From: an uncultured Chthonomonas sp.
Lineage (GTDB): Bacteria > Armatimonadota > Chthonomonadetes > Chthonomonadales > CAJBBX01
NCBI GenBank assembly: GCA_903886985.1
Contig: CAISOI010000867.1
Span: 1-6,275, forward strand
Direction of reading: 5' to 3'
Length of the DNA stretch: 6,275 bases
The notes beneath the pieces were generated by a model, which worked only from the letters and a program-made list of their open reading frames with translations, had not been told where the DNA came from and did not search any database. How positions within the stretch are numbered: position 1 is the first letter of the stretch; each line of letters starts with the position of its first letter. The translations under genes and the position numbers were made by a program. Below, piece after piece: positions 1 to 4,907 of this stretch.

Positions 1-1
1 C

Positions 2-178
2 GATCTTTCATTGCCTGAGAACATTGGCCGCAAGTGCATCGATCCATTTAACGGGAAGTCAGTTCAATATCGAAAGCAGAAGGATGGGTTTTTGGTCTAC
101 TGCGTTGGGAAAACAGGCAATTATGCGGGTGGCGAACCAGCAAAGGATCAGTATGAGGCGCGGTATGTCTATCCGTGA
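2..178 (+). CDS. C-terminal end of a hypothetical protein (5' partial)
   Basis: The frame is open from the window edge to a TGA at 176-178 and gives 58 residues. They contain D-P-F-N-G-K, then D-G-F-L-V-Y-C-V-G-K and a Gly-Gly before a charged end finishing in Y-V-Y-P. This resembles the C terminus of a poorly characterised protein type common in Planctomycetota, in which D-P-F-x-G-K-P is followed by a Y-S-V-G-x-N-G-x-D-D-G-G motif. The family resemblance is from memory. The function is unknown and the start lies outside the window. Its last bases overlap a metallopeptidase-like remnant in another frame, so the end of this gene is probably the left boundary of the RHS cassette array. An annotation based on the longest ORF would miss this frame because it has no start here. 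Confidence 0.55.
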   Translation, partial: DLSLPENIGRKCIDPFNGKSVQYRKQKDGFLVYCVGKTGNYAGGEPAKDQYEARYVYP

Positions 179-305
179 TAATATTGCCGTGACGTTAATC
201 CATGAAATGATCCACTGCTGTGGCCGTCACGACTATGAGTTTTGGCCAGAGGTCGGAGCTAGAAAGTGTGCAGGCACTCAGACAAAGTCCAAAAGCCCAT
301 TGTGA
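165..305 (+). pseudogene. Remnant of an RHS-type zinc-metallopeptidase toxin tip
   Basis: The first ATG that belongs with this frame is at 165; the ORF is open further upstream (ATG at 24), but there it overlaps a different, more convincing protein frame. Residues 13-23 read H-E-M-I-H-C-C-G-R-H-D, which fits HExxHxxGxxD, the extended zinc-binding signature of metzincin-like and snapalysin-like peptidases. A hydrophobic stretch (I-A-V-T-L-I) precedes it, as expected for the active-site helix. Glu and Cys residues follow (E-V-G-A-R-K-C). Short HExxH domains are known C-terminal toxin domains of RHS and other polymorphic toxins. Only about 40 residues remain and no RHS hinge precedes them, so this is probably a truncated, inactive tip. 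A membrane-anchored protein starts 15 bases downstream, which is the usual place for an immunity gene. The zincin reading is fairly secure; its origin as an RHS tip is inference. Confidence 0.5.
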
Positions 306-320
306 GATTGTGAGCATTTA

Positions 321-986
321 GTGAGAACCAGATTATTTACATATGTGGTGATGTTGTTTGCGCTTGGGACAATTGTCGCTCTATATGTCGCCAGAAACTC
401 AAAGCCATTTCACGTATGTTCCGTAATTGGCATAGATGGCTTCAAATCACAATGTGATCTTGTTATTGCGTCAGATGGCCCACCTGGAGACCCAAAATCG
501 TTATTTGAGCATCTCTACTTGCGTGTATACGACGATTACCGGGCCATTTCCTCGCTGAATGACCTTTCGGGAAGCTGCAAAATATCGAGTGTGTCTGACG
601 CACTTGAATTTGTTCGCTTGAGAACACGAATTGAGACAATTTATCTGTGGCGGACAAATGTAAATGGAGTTGAAATACAGCCAATTACAACTGCGGCAAA
701 AGTAAGTGTAGTGCCCATGATTCTTCAGAATTCCGTTGATCAGTTATCTGGTTATTCCGGTATTCTTTCGGATGTGGATTACGCAGGTTCTGGTCTGACA
801 CCTCCTATAGTCAAAAAAGTTAAAGGCGGTTACAAGGTACGTCGCTACGTCTATACCACAAGGCTTCAAGTCGAATTGTGGGAAGAGAGCGTAACAGGCG
901 AGGGAAAATATGAGATGTCAGTAATCTCAGCACGGGCGCCATGGAACAATGTCCTCAACAAACTCCAATTTCCCGTAAGGGAGTAA
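321..986 (+). CDS. Membrane-anchored or exported protein, candidate immunity to the metallopeptidase toxin
   Basis: This 221-residue protein is read from a GTG at 321; I see no good Shine-Dalgarno sequence, so the start is provisional. Residues 5-24 form a single hydrophobic segment after an Arg-containing N terminus, consistent with a signal anchor or uncleaved signal peptide. The rest looks soluble, with Cys33 and Cys44 just after the anchor and a long mixed alpha/beta stretch. I recognise no family. It lies 15 bases after the metallopeptidase remnant in the same direction. In polymorphic-toxin loci this position usually holds the immunity gene, and a periplasm-facing inhibitor would suit a toxin delivered there. 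That role is inferred from position only. The coding sequence is uninterrupted, in contrast to the truncated toxin before it, so the gene may still be functional. Confidence 0.6.
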   Translation: MRTRLFTYVVMLFALGTIVALYVARNSKPFHVCSVIGIDGFKSQCDLVIASDGPPGDPKSLFEHLYLRVYDDYRAISSLNDLSGSCKISSVSDALEFVRLRTRIETIYLWRTNVNGVEIQPITTAAKVSVVPMILQNSVDQLSGYSGILSDVDYAGSGLTPPIVKKVKGGYKVRRYVYTTRLQVELWEESVTGEGKYEMSVISARAPWNNVLNKLQFPVRE

Positions 987-1049
987 CTTTAAGTTTTAAG
1001 TTAGCGGACCTCACGATCATCCCACTTGTAGTTATTGTAGTTCGCAAAA

Positions 1050-1235
1050 ATGAATGGTCAGGCATTTTCGCTACCAAAAATTACGCAGGGTTACTACACG
1101 GATGCAAGTGGTGGGGCGTATGAACGAATACGGTATTTGAAAATAGATACCACGCGGTGGTTGACGGAGGATCGTAGTGCTGCTACAAATACTTTCCTAA
1201 CCACCTTATTCCGCGATGGGCGGTATTATCACTAG
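1050..1235 (+). pseudogene. RHS core C-terminal fragment, broken inside the hinge
   Basis: The 61-residue frame contains G-Y-Y-T-D-A-S-G-G at about residues 14-22, then R-Y-L-K-I-D and T-T-R-W-L-T-E-D. This follows the end of RHS shell proteins, where G-Y-Y-T-D-A-S-G...R-A-R-Y-L-R...T-R-W-L-T-E-D-P-I-G-F precedes D-P-S-G-L and the toxin. After T-E-D the expected P-I-G-F continuation is replaced by R-S-A-A-T and about 20 unrelated residues to a TAG at 1233-1235. The ATG at 1050 is unlikely to be a true start because the homology begins only near 1090. The tail may be what is left of a deleted toxin, and the next gene begins two bases after the stop. I therefore read it as a non-expressed recombination remnant. 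Confidence 0.65.
1155..1173 (+). repeat. RHS hinge direct repeat, copy 1
   Basis: The 19 bases CGGTGGTTGACGGAGGATC occur identically at 4416-4434. They encode R-W-L-T-E-D at the end of the RHS core in both places. Extended three bases to the left, the match is 22 bases with one mismatch. It is a plausible substrate for recombination between modules, which is inference. Confidence 0.8.
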
Positions 1236-1237
1236 TT

Positions 1238-1759
1238 ATGCGCTTCCCGGTGAAAACAGTAAATGACTACAACGGAATTGGCCGCTGGAGTGTCGCTGAG
1301 GTGTTGAGACGCTATGCCGAATATGCGCATCGCTATCACATCGCCACTCCATGCGATCTCAAACCCGTGGTAACTACGAGTGTACACGGCGTTTGGATTT
1401 ATCCAGTCATGGATCGTGTAATGGAGGGTATTGAGAATGGCGATCTAGCGTGTGCGGAGATTGGAGTTGAATTCATTGAGACGAGTGAATCGTTTCCCTT
1501 CGGCATGATATTAAAGGTCAACACCGCTCGAGCGTTGCGCCGTGCTTCTCTCACCGATGGGCAGAAGGAAAGAATCCGAAAGCGTGTTACTGAGATGCTC
1601 TCGACCGGCTACCTTCCGCGAGAATTCCGCGAGTATGCAAAGCTCGCTCGGAAGATCGGATTGGGTGAATGGTTGCAGCAAATTGAAGAGCTAGCAAAAA
1701 GCGGGGATCCCTGGGTACAGCGTTACTACGCATACTTCAAAGAGCATGCTTCCCGCTGA
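1238..1759 (+). CDS. Conserved-looking hypothetical protein, probable orphan immunity protein
   Basis: This complete 173-residue ORF starts at ATG 1238, two bases after the stop of the broken RHS fragment. A G-rich stretch at 1218-1223 lies too far upstream to be a convincing ribosome binding site. There is no signal peptide or membrane segment, so it should be cytosolic. The middle contains an acidic helix (M-E-G-I-E-N-G-D), then F-P-F-G-M-I-L-K and N-T-A-R-A-L-R-R-A. The C-terminal third is rich in Arg, Lys and Glu and predicted to be mostly helical, with R-E-F-R-E-Y-A-K-L-A-R-K-I-G-L-G near residues 128-143. It looks like a conserved bacterial family, but I cannot name one. By eye it is more G+C-rich than its neighbours, which may indicate a separate origin. 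Its position after an RHS tip suggests immunity. If so, the matching toxin has been largely deleted. Confidence 0.65.
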   Translation: MRFPVKTVNDYNGIGRWSVAEVLRRYAEYAHRYHIATPCDLKPVVTTSVHGVWIYPVMDRVMEGIENGDLACAEIGVEFIETSESFPFGMILKVNTARALRRASLTDGQKERIRKRVTEMLSTGYLPREFREYAKLARKIGLGEWLQQIEELAKSGDPWVQRYYAYFKEHASR

Positions 1760-1946
1760 TGCACCGACCGAGACGTTGCAGTCTGACAGCCGTGCTATTG
1801 ATGCCACCCGGAGGCTTTTAAAGAATTCAGGTTAGAATCAAATATTGCCCCATTGGCGATTACAGTTTTGGGTTTGTAATTGTGAATTATATTAATAATA
1901 AACTGATAGTTTATTCTGCAGAATCACGATCAAAAGGCGAATGTTA
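1760..1946 (+). other. Intergenic spacer with AT-rich segment
   Basis: No RHS hinge is recognisable here, unlike the spacers before other candidate immunity genes. A short frame at 1746-1835 (29 codons from an ATG overlapping the preceding gene) is open but carries no recognisable motif. From about 1855 to 1925 the sequence is strongly AT-rich and could hold a promoter for the TPR-like gene. I found no well-spaced -35/-10 pair, so I do not assign one. Confidence 0.4.
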
Positions 1947-2522
1947 ATGTTGGTTTTAATTGGCAGATTCATGTGGGCATTAGGGAAATTATGGTTGCGA
2001 TTGACAAACCCTAAGGAGTATATTTTTTCGACTATGGGATATCGGGTGTGGAGCGCGTACTGCTACGGAGATTATGAAACGGCATCAAAATTAGCTGTGG
2101 AATATCTTAACATGGCGCCCGATTTCCCAAAATCGTGGTTCTGCGATGTTGCAAAATACGATGGTCACCAAATTCTCGGACTGGTGCAACTACATCAGCA
2201 AAATACATCCCTAGCAATTGAGCACCTGTTGCTTTCAAGTGCTACTCCCAAGGAGGTTACTGTTGGTCATCCATCATTTAGATTCATCTTGGCATATGAG
2301 TTGGTCAAGGCTGGTGAGCAAAAGGTAGTCATAAAATTCTTAACTGACCTGCGGAACCAGAAGATTGGAAAAGACTTTCCAGAAAAATACAAACATTCTC
2401 AATACAAAAAATTGTTGGATTTACATAAAAAAGATCGACGGGCATTACTTGCTGCGTGGATTAAGACTATTCAGGAGGGTAACCTGCCCGATGATCCAAG
2501 GTGGCGAATTAAGGCGGCCTAA
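1947..2522 (+). CDS. TPR-like repeat protein, possible orphan immunity protein
   Basis: The start is either ATG 1941 or ATG 1947. I prefer 1947 because the AAGG at 1934-1937 is then nine bases away instead of three. The protein has about 191 residues. An N-terminal hydrophobic patch (L-V-L-I-G-R-F-M-W-A-L-G) might touch the membrane. Three helical-hairpin units follow. They include G-D-Y-E-T-A-S-K-L-A-V-E-Y-L...A-P, then L-G-L-V...A-I-E-H-L-L-L and A-Y-E-L-V-K-A-G-E. This spacing of small residues fits tetratricopeptide repeats. The end (A-A-W-I-K...I-Q-E-G-N-L-P-D) is typical of small bacterial helical-repeat proteins. TPR-like proteins are common protein-binding scaffolds and can act as immunity proteins. 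Here that role rests only on the surrounding array, because no toxin fragment directly precedes it. Confidence 0.65.
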   Translation: MLVLIGRFMWALGKLWLRLTNPKEYIFSTMGYRVWSAYCYGDYETASKLAVEYLNMAPDFPKSWFCDVAKYDGHQILGLVQLHQQNTSLAIEHLLLSSATPKEVTVGHPSFRFILAYELVKAGEQKVVIKFLTDLRNQKIGKDFPEKYKHSQYKKLLDLHKKDRRALLAAWIKTIQEGNLPDDPRWRIKAA

Positions 2523-2547
2523 ACGTAAAGGCGTTTTGATTTTGTTT
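2517..2547 (+). terminator. Weak candidate terminator after the TPR-like gene
   Basis: GCCT (2517-2520) can pair with AGGC (2529-2532), followed by the T-rich stretch GTTTTGATTTTGTTT. The stem is only four base pairs, so this is a weak candidate. It lies at the stop codon of the TPR-like gene, just before the next RHS fragment. Confidence 0.2.
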
Positions 2548-2564
2548 CCCAAATATCTCTTTAA

Positions 2565-3017
2565 AGTGAGGACCCGATTGGGTTTGGAGGCGGTGATTTG
2601 AATGTGTATGGGTATGTCGGGAACTCCCCGGTCGCAGCGGTGGATCCGAGTGGGTTGCTGCGGATGGGTCCTGGAACATCAATTTCAACTTCGCTGTGTA
2701 AGGCGGCATGCAAAAGACTCCTTCCTAAAGGTAGTGGGCAGGTGGTTCTATGTGAAGCGTTTTGTGCGACGTTCAATGGAACCACATGCGGAGCCTTATG
2801 GGCATATTGCGAGCATGTTGGTAGGCATCCCGGCACGCGGAACAAAAAGTTGCTTGAATTGTGCGTTTTAGTCCATAACGCAGAATGTGGCCCGGATCCC
2901 GACTCGAAGCCGATTGGAGGCTTGTGCCGAGCGTCTGGGAATGGTTTTGCGGTGTATCGGAGGCAACAGTATGCGCATCTGGACGGTACAACCCTGGCAT
3001 GTATGGGACCAAGTTAA
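2565..3017 (+). CDS. Orphan RHS tip: hinge plus cysteine-rich C-terminal domain
   Basis: The frame opens directly after an in-frame TAA (2562-2564). It begins S-E-D-P-I-G-F-G-G-G-D-L-N, then Y-G-Y-V-G-N-S-P-V, and reaches D-P-S-G-L at 2643-2657. This is the conserved end of an RHS shell, where the toxin tip starts. There is no credible start codon (only TTG inside the hinge), so it is a displaced tip, not an independent gene. After about a dozen linker residues comes a domain with eight cysteines (codons 2697-2888) spaced C-x3-C-x13-C-x3-C-x7-C-x6-C-x17-C-x7-C. A matching domain occurs at 4719-4892. About 43 further residues follow to the stop. No known toxin motif is visible. The domain could be the toxin, or a disulfide-rich or metal-binding pre-toxin region. 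The last 47 bases overlap the DUF3841 gene. Confidence 0.75.
   Translation, partial: SEDPIGFGGGDLNVYGYVGNSPVAAVDPSGLLRMGPGTSISTSLCKAACKRLLPKGSGQVVLCEAFCATFNGTTCGALWAYCEHVGRHPGTRNKKLLELCVLVHNAECGPDPDSKPIGGLCRASGNGFAVYRRQQYAHLDGTTLACMGPS
2959..2963 (+). promoter_or_regulatory. Shine-Dalgarno site that sets the DUF3841 start
   Basis: GGAGG lies seven bases before ATG 2971. This is the best ribosome binding site in the window. It decides for 2971 over the longer frame from ATG 2887, whose extra residues fall inside the RHS tip and do not match the family. Confidence 0.75.
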
Positions 3018-3597
3018 CGAGCACAAATCGCTCCAAGTTGACGAATATCAGATGAAATACGTGCCAGAGGCCTATTATTGGCTATCTAGTCAATTGCAAC
3101 AGCACCTATCAGCATATGAAGGTGGGTTGCCTTGGTTCGCATATTGCGACAAACCGGATTTACGGTGGGTGCGCCACCGTTTGCCTGCAAATAGACAATT
3201 TGTCCGAATCGAAATTGAACCTGCTCCAGATTCGTTCTTCGTCTTCCCGTGTTGGGCGTGGGATATTATCTATTGCGGCCAATACCTAGCGCTTTCGCAG
3301 GACGAGCATGATGAGTGGGTTTCCGCACTGGAGATTGCCGTCCCAAACGCTGATGATATCCTTCAACTACCCGAGCCGTGGTTGAAGAAGCTACAAATCA
3401 GCTGGGAGCGGTTATTTTCCCCTGAACTCCTTATCCATCGGTGTAATGACCATCCGGTTATATCCAATACCAGTGATCGAGAGGCAGTGCTTGGGACGCT
3501 TCGTTTGGAAGAGGTGCGAGAAATAACTCCGTTTTTTGGTTCCAGTTGCCATCCATTCCATATGGTGAGGGAACCAGAACATCAAGCAAAGAATTGA
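2971..3597 (+). CDS. DUF3841 domain protein, candidate immunity protein
   Basis: From ATG 2971 the protein has 208 residues. It opens M-R-I-W-T-V-Q-P, then V-W-D-Q-V and L-Q-V-D-E. Next come P-E-A-Y-Y-W-L near 32-38, P-W-F-A-Y at 54-58, K-P-D-L-R at 61-65, and a run of beta-prone residues (V-R-I-E-I-E). W-A-W-D at 95-98 and Y-L-A-L-S-Q-D-E-H-D-E-W at 105-116 follow, then I-S-W-E-R-L-F near 143-149. This order matches what I know of DUF3841, a family of unknown function whose members start with a W-T-x-Q motif. No signal peptide or membrane segment is seen, so it should be cytosolic. It overlaps the end of the RHS tip by 47 bases, a common toxin-immunity arrangement. Family assignment is fairly confident; the immunity role is inferred from position. 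Confidence 0.8.
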   Translation: MRIWTVQPWHVWDQVNEHKSLQVDEYQMKYVPEAYYWLSSQLQQHLSAYEGGLPWFAYCDKPDLRWVRHRLPANRQFVRIEIEPAPDSFFVFPCWAWDIIYCGQYLALSQDEHDEWVSALEIAVPNADDILQLPEPWLKKLQISWERLFSPELLIHRCNDHPVISNTSDREAVLGTLRLEEVREITPFFGSSCHPFHMVREPEHQAKN

Positions 3598-3655
3598 GCC
3601 ACCAGACGATGTGTGCGTTTGCAAACACAAGAATCCGTATGTGACATTCGTCTGA

Positions 3656-3851
3656 GATAGCACAGTCTATCTGGGAGAATACTAAAATGCCAATGAAAGT
3701 AACCTACACCGTCGTTAATGGCGAAGTACTCTCCGAGAATCGCAACGGTGTCATTCGTGATTACATCCTTATTCTTGAATTTGATAATGCCGACATCTTA
3801 GTAAGTGACCATCAGAAAACCAATCGATTTGGATATGGGATACTTTCATGA
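3656..3851 (+). pseudogene. RHS core fragment, split by stop and restart
   Basis: The first piece (3656-3685) reads D-S-T-V-Y-L-G-E-Y then TAA. One base later an ATG at 3687 opens a 54-residue frame ending at 3849-3851. That frame begins M-P-M-K-V-T-Y-T-V-V-N-G-E and continues L-S-E-N-R-N-G and R-D-Y-I. Both pieces match the core at 5896-6010, where the same split occurs. They correspond to the RHS region D-G-T-D-Y-L-G-E...V-T-Y-x-V-x-D-G-E...Y-x-P-D-P-L-G-S. After R-D-Y the sequence degrades but keeps traces (D-N-A, Q-K-T, F-G-Y-G) of the expected continuation. GGGAGAA ahead of ATG 3687 could serve as a ribosome binding site. No hinge or toxin follows; the next gene is a Clp-N-like protein. 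So the toxin of this module is gone. Confidence 0.65.
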
Positions 3852-3872
3852 ACCAGCAAAAAAGGGGCTCGA

Positions 3873-4367
3873 ATGCAAAACCAGTTTCTTAGATCTCCAT
3901 TGCCCTTGACCGCTTATGCCATTGCCAGTATTCGCTACGCCTTGCTCTGCGCAAGGTCGAAGGGTAACACGAACGTGGATCCATCGGATATCCTATCTGG
4001 CATATTCTTTTATGATAGTTTCGTGGCAAACGTGGCAAGCGGATTCATACTTAGGTCGAAGGCGGAAATAAAGGCTGAATTCATCAGGCAAAAAACGCAC
4101 CAAGACTTAGACGTTTCCTTTTCCGGGTCTATCACGCCAACCGACGTGCTTAGCGTGATGTCGGCGGATTCCGTAACGGCAATCAACTACGCAATGCAAT
4201 ATAGTCTCGATTTAGGAAATAACCATCTCGGAACTGAACACATACTATATGGGATAATCAAATTGGATCACGAAGCCCCTCCAAGTATGCGACTCTTCCC
4301 AAGTTGCGATCCGGGTGAGATGACTATTTTTATCAACCGATTGACTCGGATTGATGACGATGAATGA
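3873..4367 (+). CDS. Clp N-terminal-repeat-like protein, candidate immunity protein (copy 1)
   Basis: AAGGGG at 3862-3867, five bases before ATG 3873, supports this start. The 164-residue protein seems to hold two helical repeats of the Clp N-domain type. The first begins near L-T-A-Y-A-I-A-S-I-R-Y-A and continues N-V-D-P-S-D-I-L-S-G-I. The second spans about 95-155 with T-A-I-N-Y-A-M-Q-Y-S, then H-L-G-T-E-H-I-L-Y-G-I-I, which is the hallmark G-T-E-H-x-L helix start. In ClpA and ClpC such repeats bind adaptors and substrates. Here there is no Walker A or B motif and no room for an ATPase domain. The gene follows a gutted RHS fragment and is paralogous in fold to the gene at 4907-5434. I infer a cytosolic immunity protein; the fold assignment is better supported than the role. 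Confidence 0.7.
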   Translation: MQNQFLRSPLPLTAYAIASIRYALLCARSKGNTNVDPSDILSGIFFYDSFVANVASGFILRSKAEIKAEFIRQKTHQDLDVSFSGSITPTDVLSVMSADSVTAINYAMQYSLDLGNNHLGTEHILYGIIKLDHEAPPSMRLFPSCDPGEMTIFINRLTRIDDDE

Positions 4368-4385
4368 ACGACATACGAATAATCC

Positions 4386-4404
4386 TCCGCAAGGTATTTG
4401 CGGA
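4386..4404 (+). terminator. Hairpin after the first Clp-N-like gene
   Basis: TCCGCAA (4386-4392) and TTGCGGA (4398-4404) form a perfect 7-base-pair stem with a 5-base loop. It lies 19 bases after the stop of the Clp-N-like gene and just before the RHS hinge. The following TAGCTTTGAC has no real T-run, so intrinsic termination would be weak. It may instead mark a recombination edge. Confidence 0.3.
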
Positions 4405-4670
4405 TAGCTTTGACACGGTGGTTGACGGAGGATCCGATTGGATTTAATGGTGGGGATTGGAATTTGTACTGTCATGTTCAGAACAAATCGGTTAATATTA
4501 CAGACCCCAGTGGATTGTTTCGATGTTCATGGTGCCATTTCCTCGTAGGTGATGATCACAGTGACGATGGAGCGAGTTGGTGTTGGACACGTTGCGAGGG
4601 CGGGCACCACAAGCCGAAACCAAGCCCGTCACCGTTTCCAAATCCAAACACCACGGTTACAATAATCTAA
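4398..4670 (+). CDS. Orphan RHS tip: hinge plus short Cys/His-rich, proline-tailed end
   Basis: From about 4413 the frame reads T-R-W-L-T-E-D-P-I-G-F, then G-G-D-W-N-L-Y, N-K-S-V-N-I and D-P-S-G-L, the classic RHS shell end. The only upstream start is a TTG at 4398 inside a hairpin, so this looks like a displaced tip without its own translation start. After D-P-S-G-L come about 50 residues. They contain C-S-W-C-H, a D-D-H-S-D-D acidic patch, C-W-T-R-C and E-G-G-H-H. The paired Cys and His residues could bind a metal. A proline-rich stretch (K-P-K-P-S-P-S-P-F-P-N-P) and a hydrophobic end follow, up to TAA at 4668-4670. No catalytic motif is recognised. The downstream frame stays the same after this single stop and enters a cysteine-rich domain, so this may be the front part of an interrupted tip. 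Confidence 0.7.
   Translation: MRIALTRWLTEDPIGFNGGDWNLYCHVQNKSVNITDPSGLFRCSWCHFLVGDDHSDDGASWCWTRCEGGHHKPKPSPSPFPNPNTTVTII
4416..4434 (+). repeat. RHS hinge direct repeat, copy 2
   Basis: This is identical over 19 bases to 1155-1173. The homology continues on the right into the P-I-G-F codons, where copy 1 has already been broken. The same coding segment, more diverged, is at 2569-2583. Confidence 0.8.
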
Positions 4671-4907
4671 CTTAGAGGCGGTCACTTACCTCCAGGTTTC
4701 GGGTTCACACCTGCTGAATGTACCGATTTATGCGGCAAATTATATCGTTCCATGCCAGGTGCCAAGATGATCTGTGATCGGATATGCAAACACGTACATA
4801 ACTTCACATGTAAAGAGTGGGGTGATTATTGCTTGTCAATTCCAGGAGAAAACATGCGTAAAATATGTACGATAAATTATCTGACACTATGTATGCGAGT
4901 AGGCTGA
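4671..4907 (+). pseudogene. Second eight-cysteine RHS-tip domain, without start codon
   Basis: Directly after TAA 4668-4670 the same frame stays open for 78 codons to TGA 4905-4907. It begins L-R-G-G-H-L-P-P-G-F-G-F-T-P-A-E. Then follow eight cysteines spaced C-x3-C-x13-C-x3-C-x7-C-x6-C-x11-C-x7-C (codons 4719-4892). The spacing equals that of the domain at 2697-2888 except for one loop. Non-cysteine identity is low, so the pair is clearly diverged and not a recent copy. No start codon or ribosome binding site serves the beginning of the domain. It was therefore made as part of a longer RHS tip, either the one just upstream before a nonsense mutation or another whose hinge is lost. It ends four residues after the last cysteine, and its stop overlaps the next gene as TGATG. 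Confidence 0.6.

Noticed and set aside
463..684. Minus-strand ORF opposite the membrane-anchored protein
   Set aside because: It lies wholly inside a better supported + strand gene, has no recognisable motif and shows the composition of an antisense shadow.
988..1001. Tandem TTTAAGT TTTAAGT after the membrane-anchored protein
   Set aside because: Two seven-base units in an AT-rich spacer; too little to call a functional repeat.
941..1123. 60-residue ORF bridging the end of the membrane-anchored protein and the RHS fragment
   Set aside because: It overlaps the supported gene end and is in another frame than the RHS motifs.
1868..1893. Possible promoter TTGGGT and TATATT
   Set aside because: The spacing is only 14 bases and the -35 match is poor, so I did not assign a promoter.
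2602..2871. Alternative + frame inside the RHS tip
   Set aside because: It runs through the hinge in the wrong frame; the eight-cysteine spacing and D-P-S-G-L exist only in the other frame.
2509..3036. Three overlapping minus-strand ORFs opposite the RHS tip and DUF3841 start
   Set aside because: The + strand here carries clear RHS hinge, cysteine-pattern and DUF3841 signals; the minus frames have none.
3617..3626. Perfect 10-base palindrome GTTTGCAAAC in the gap after DUF3841
   Set aside because: It is short, has no loop or T-run and no second copy; chance occurrence is likely.
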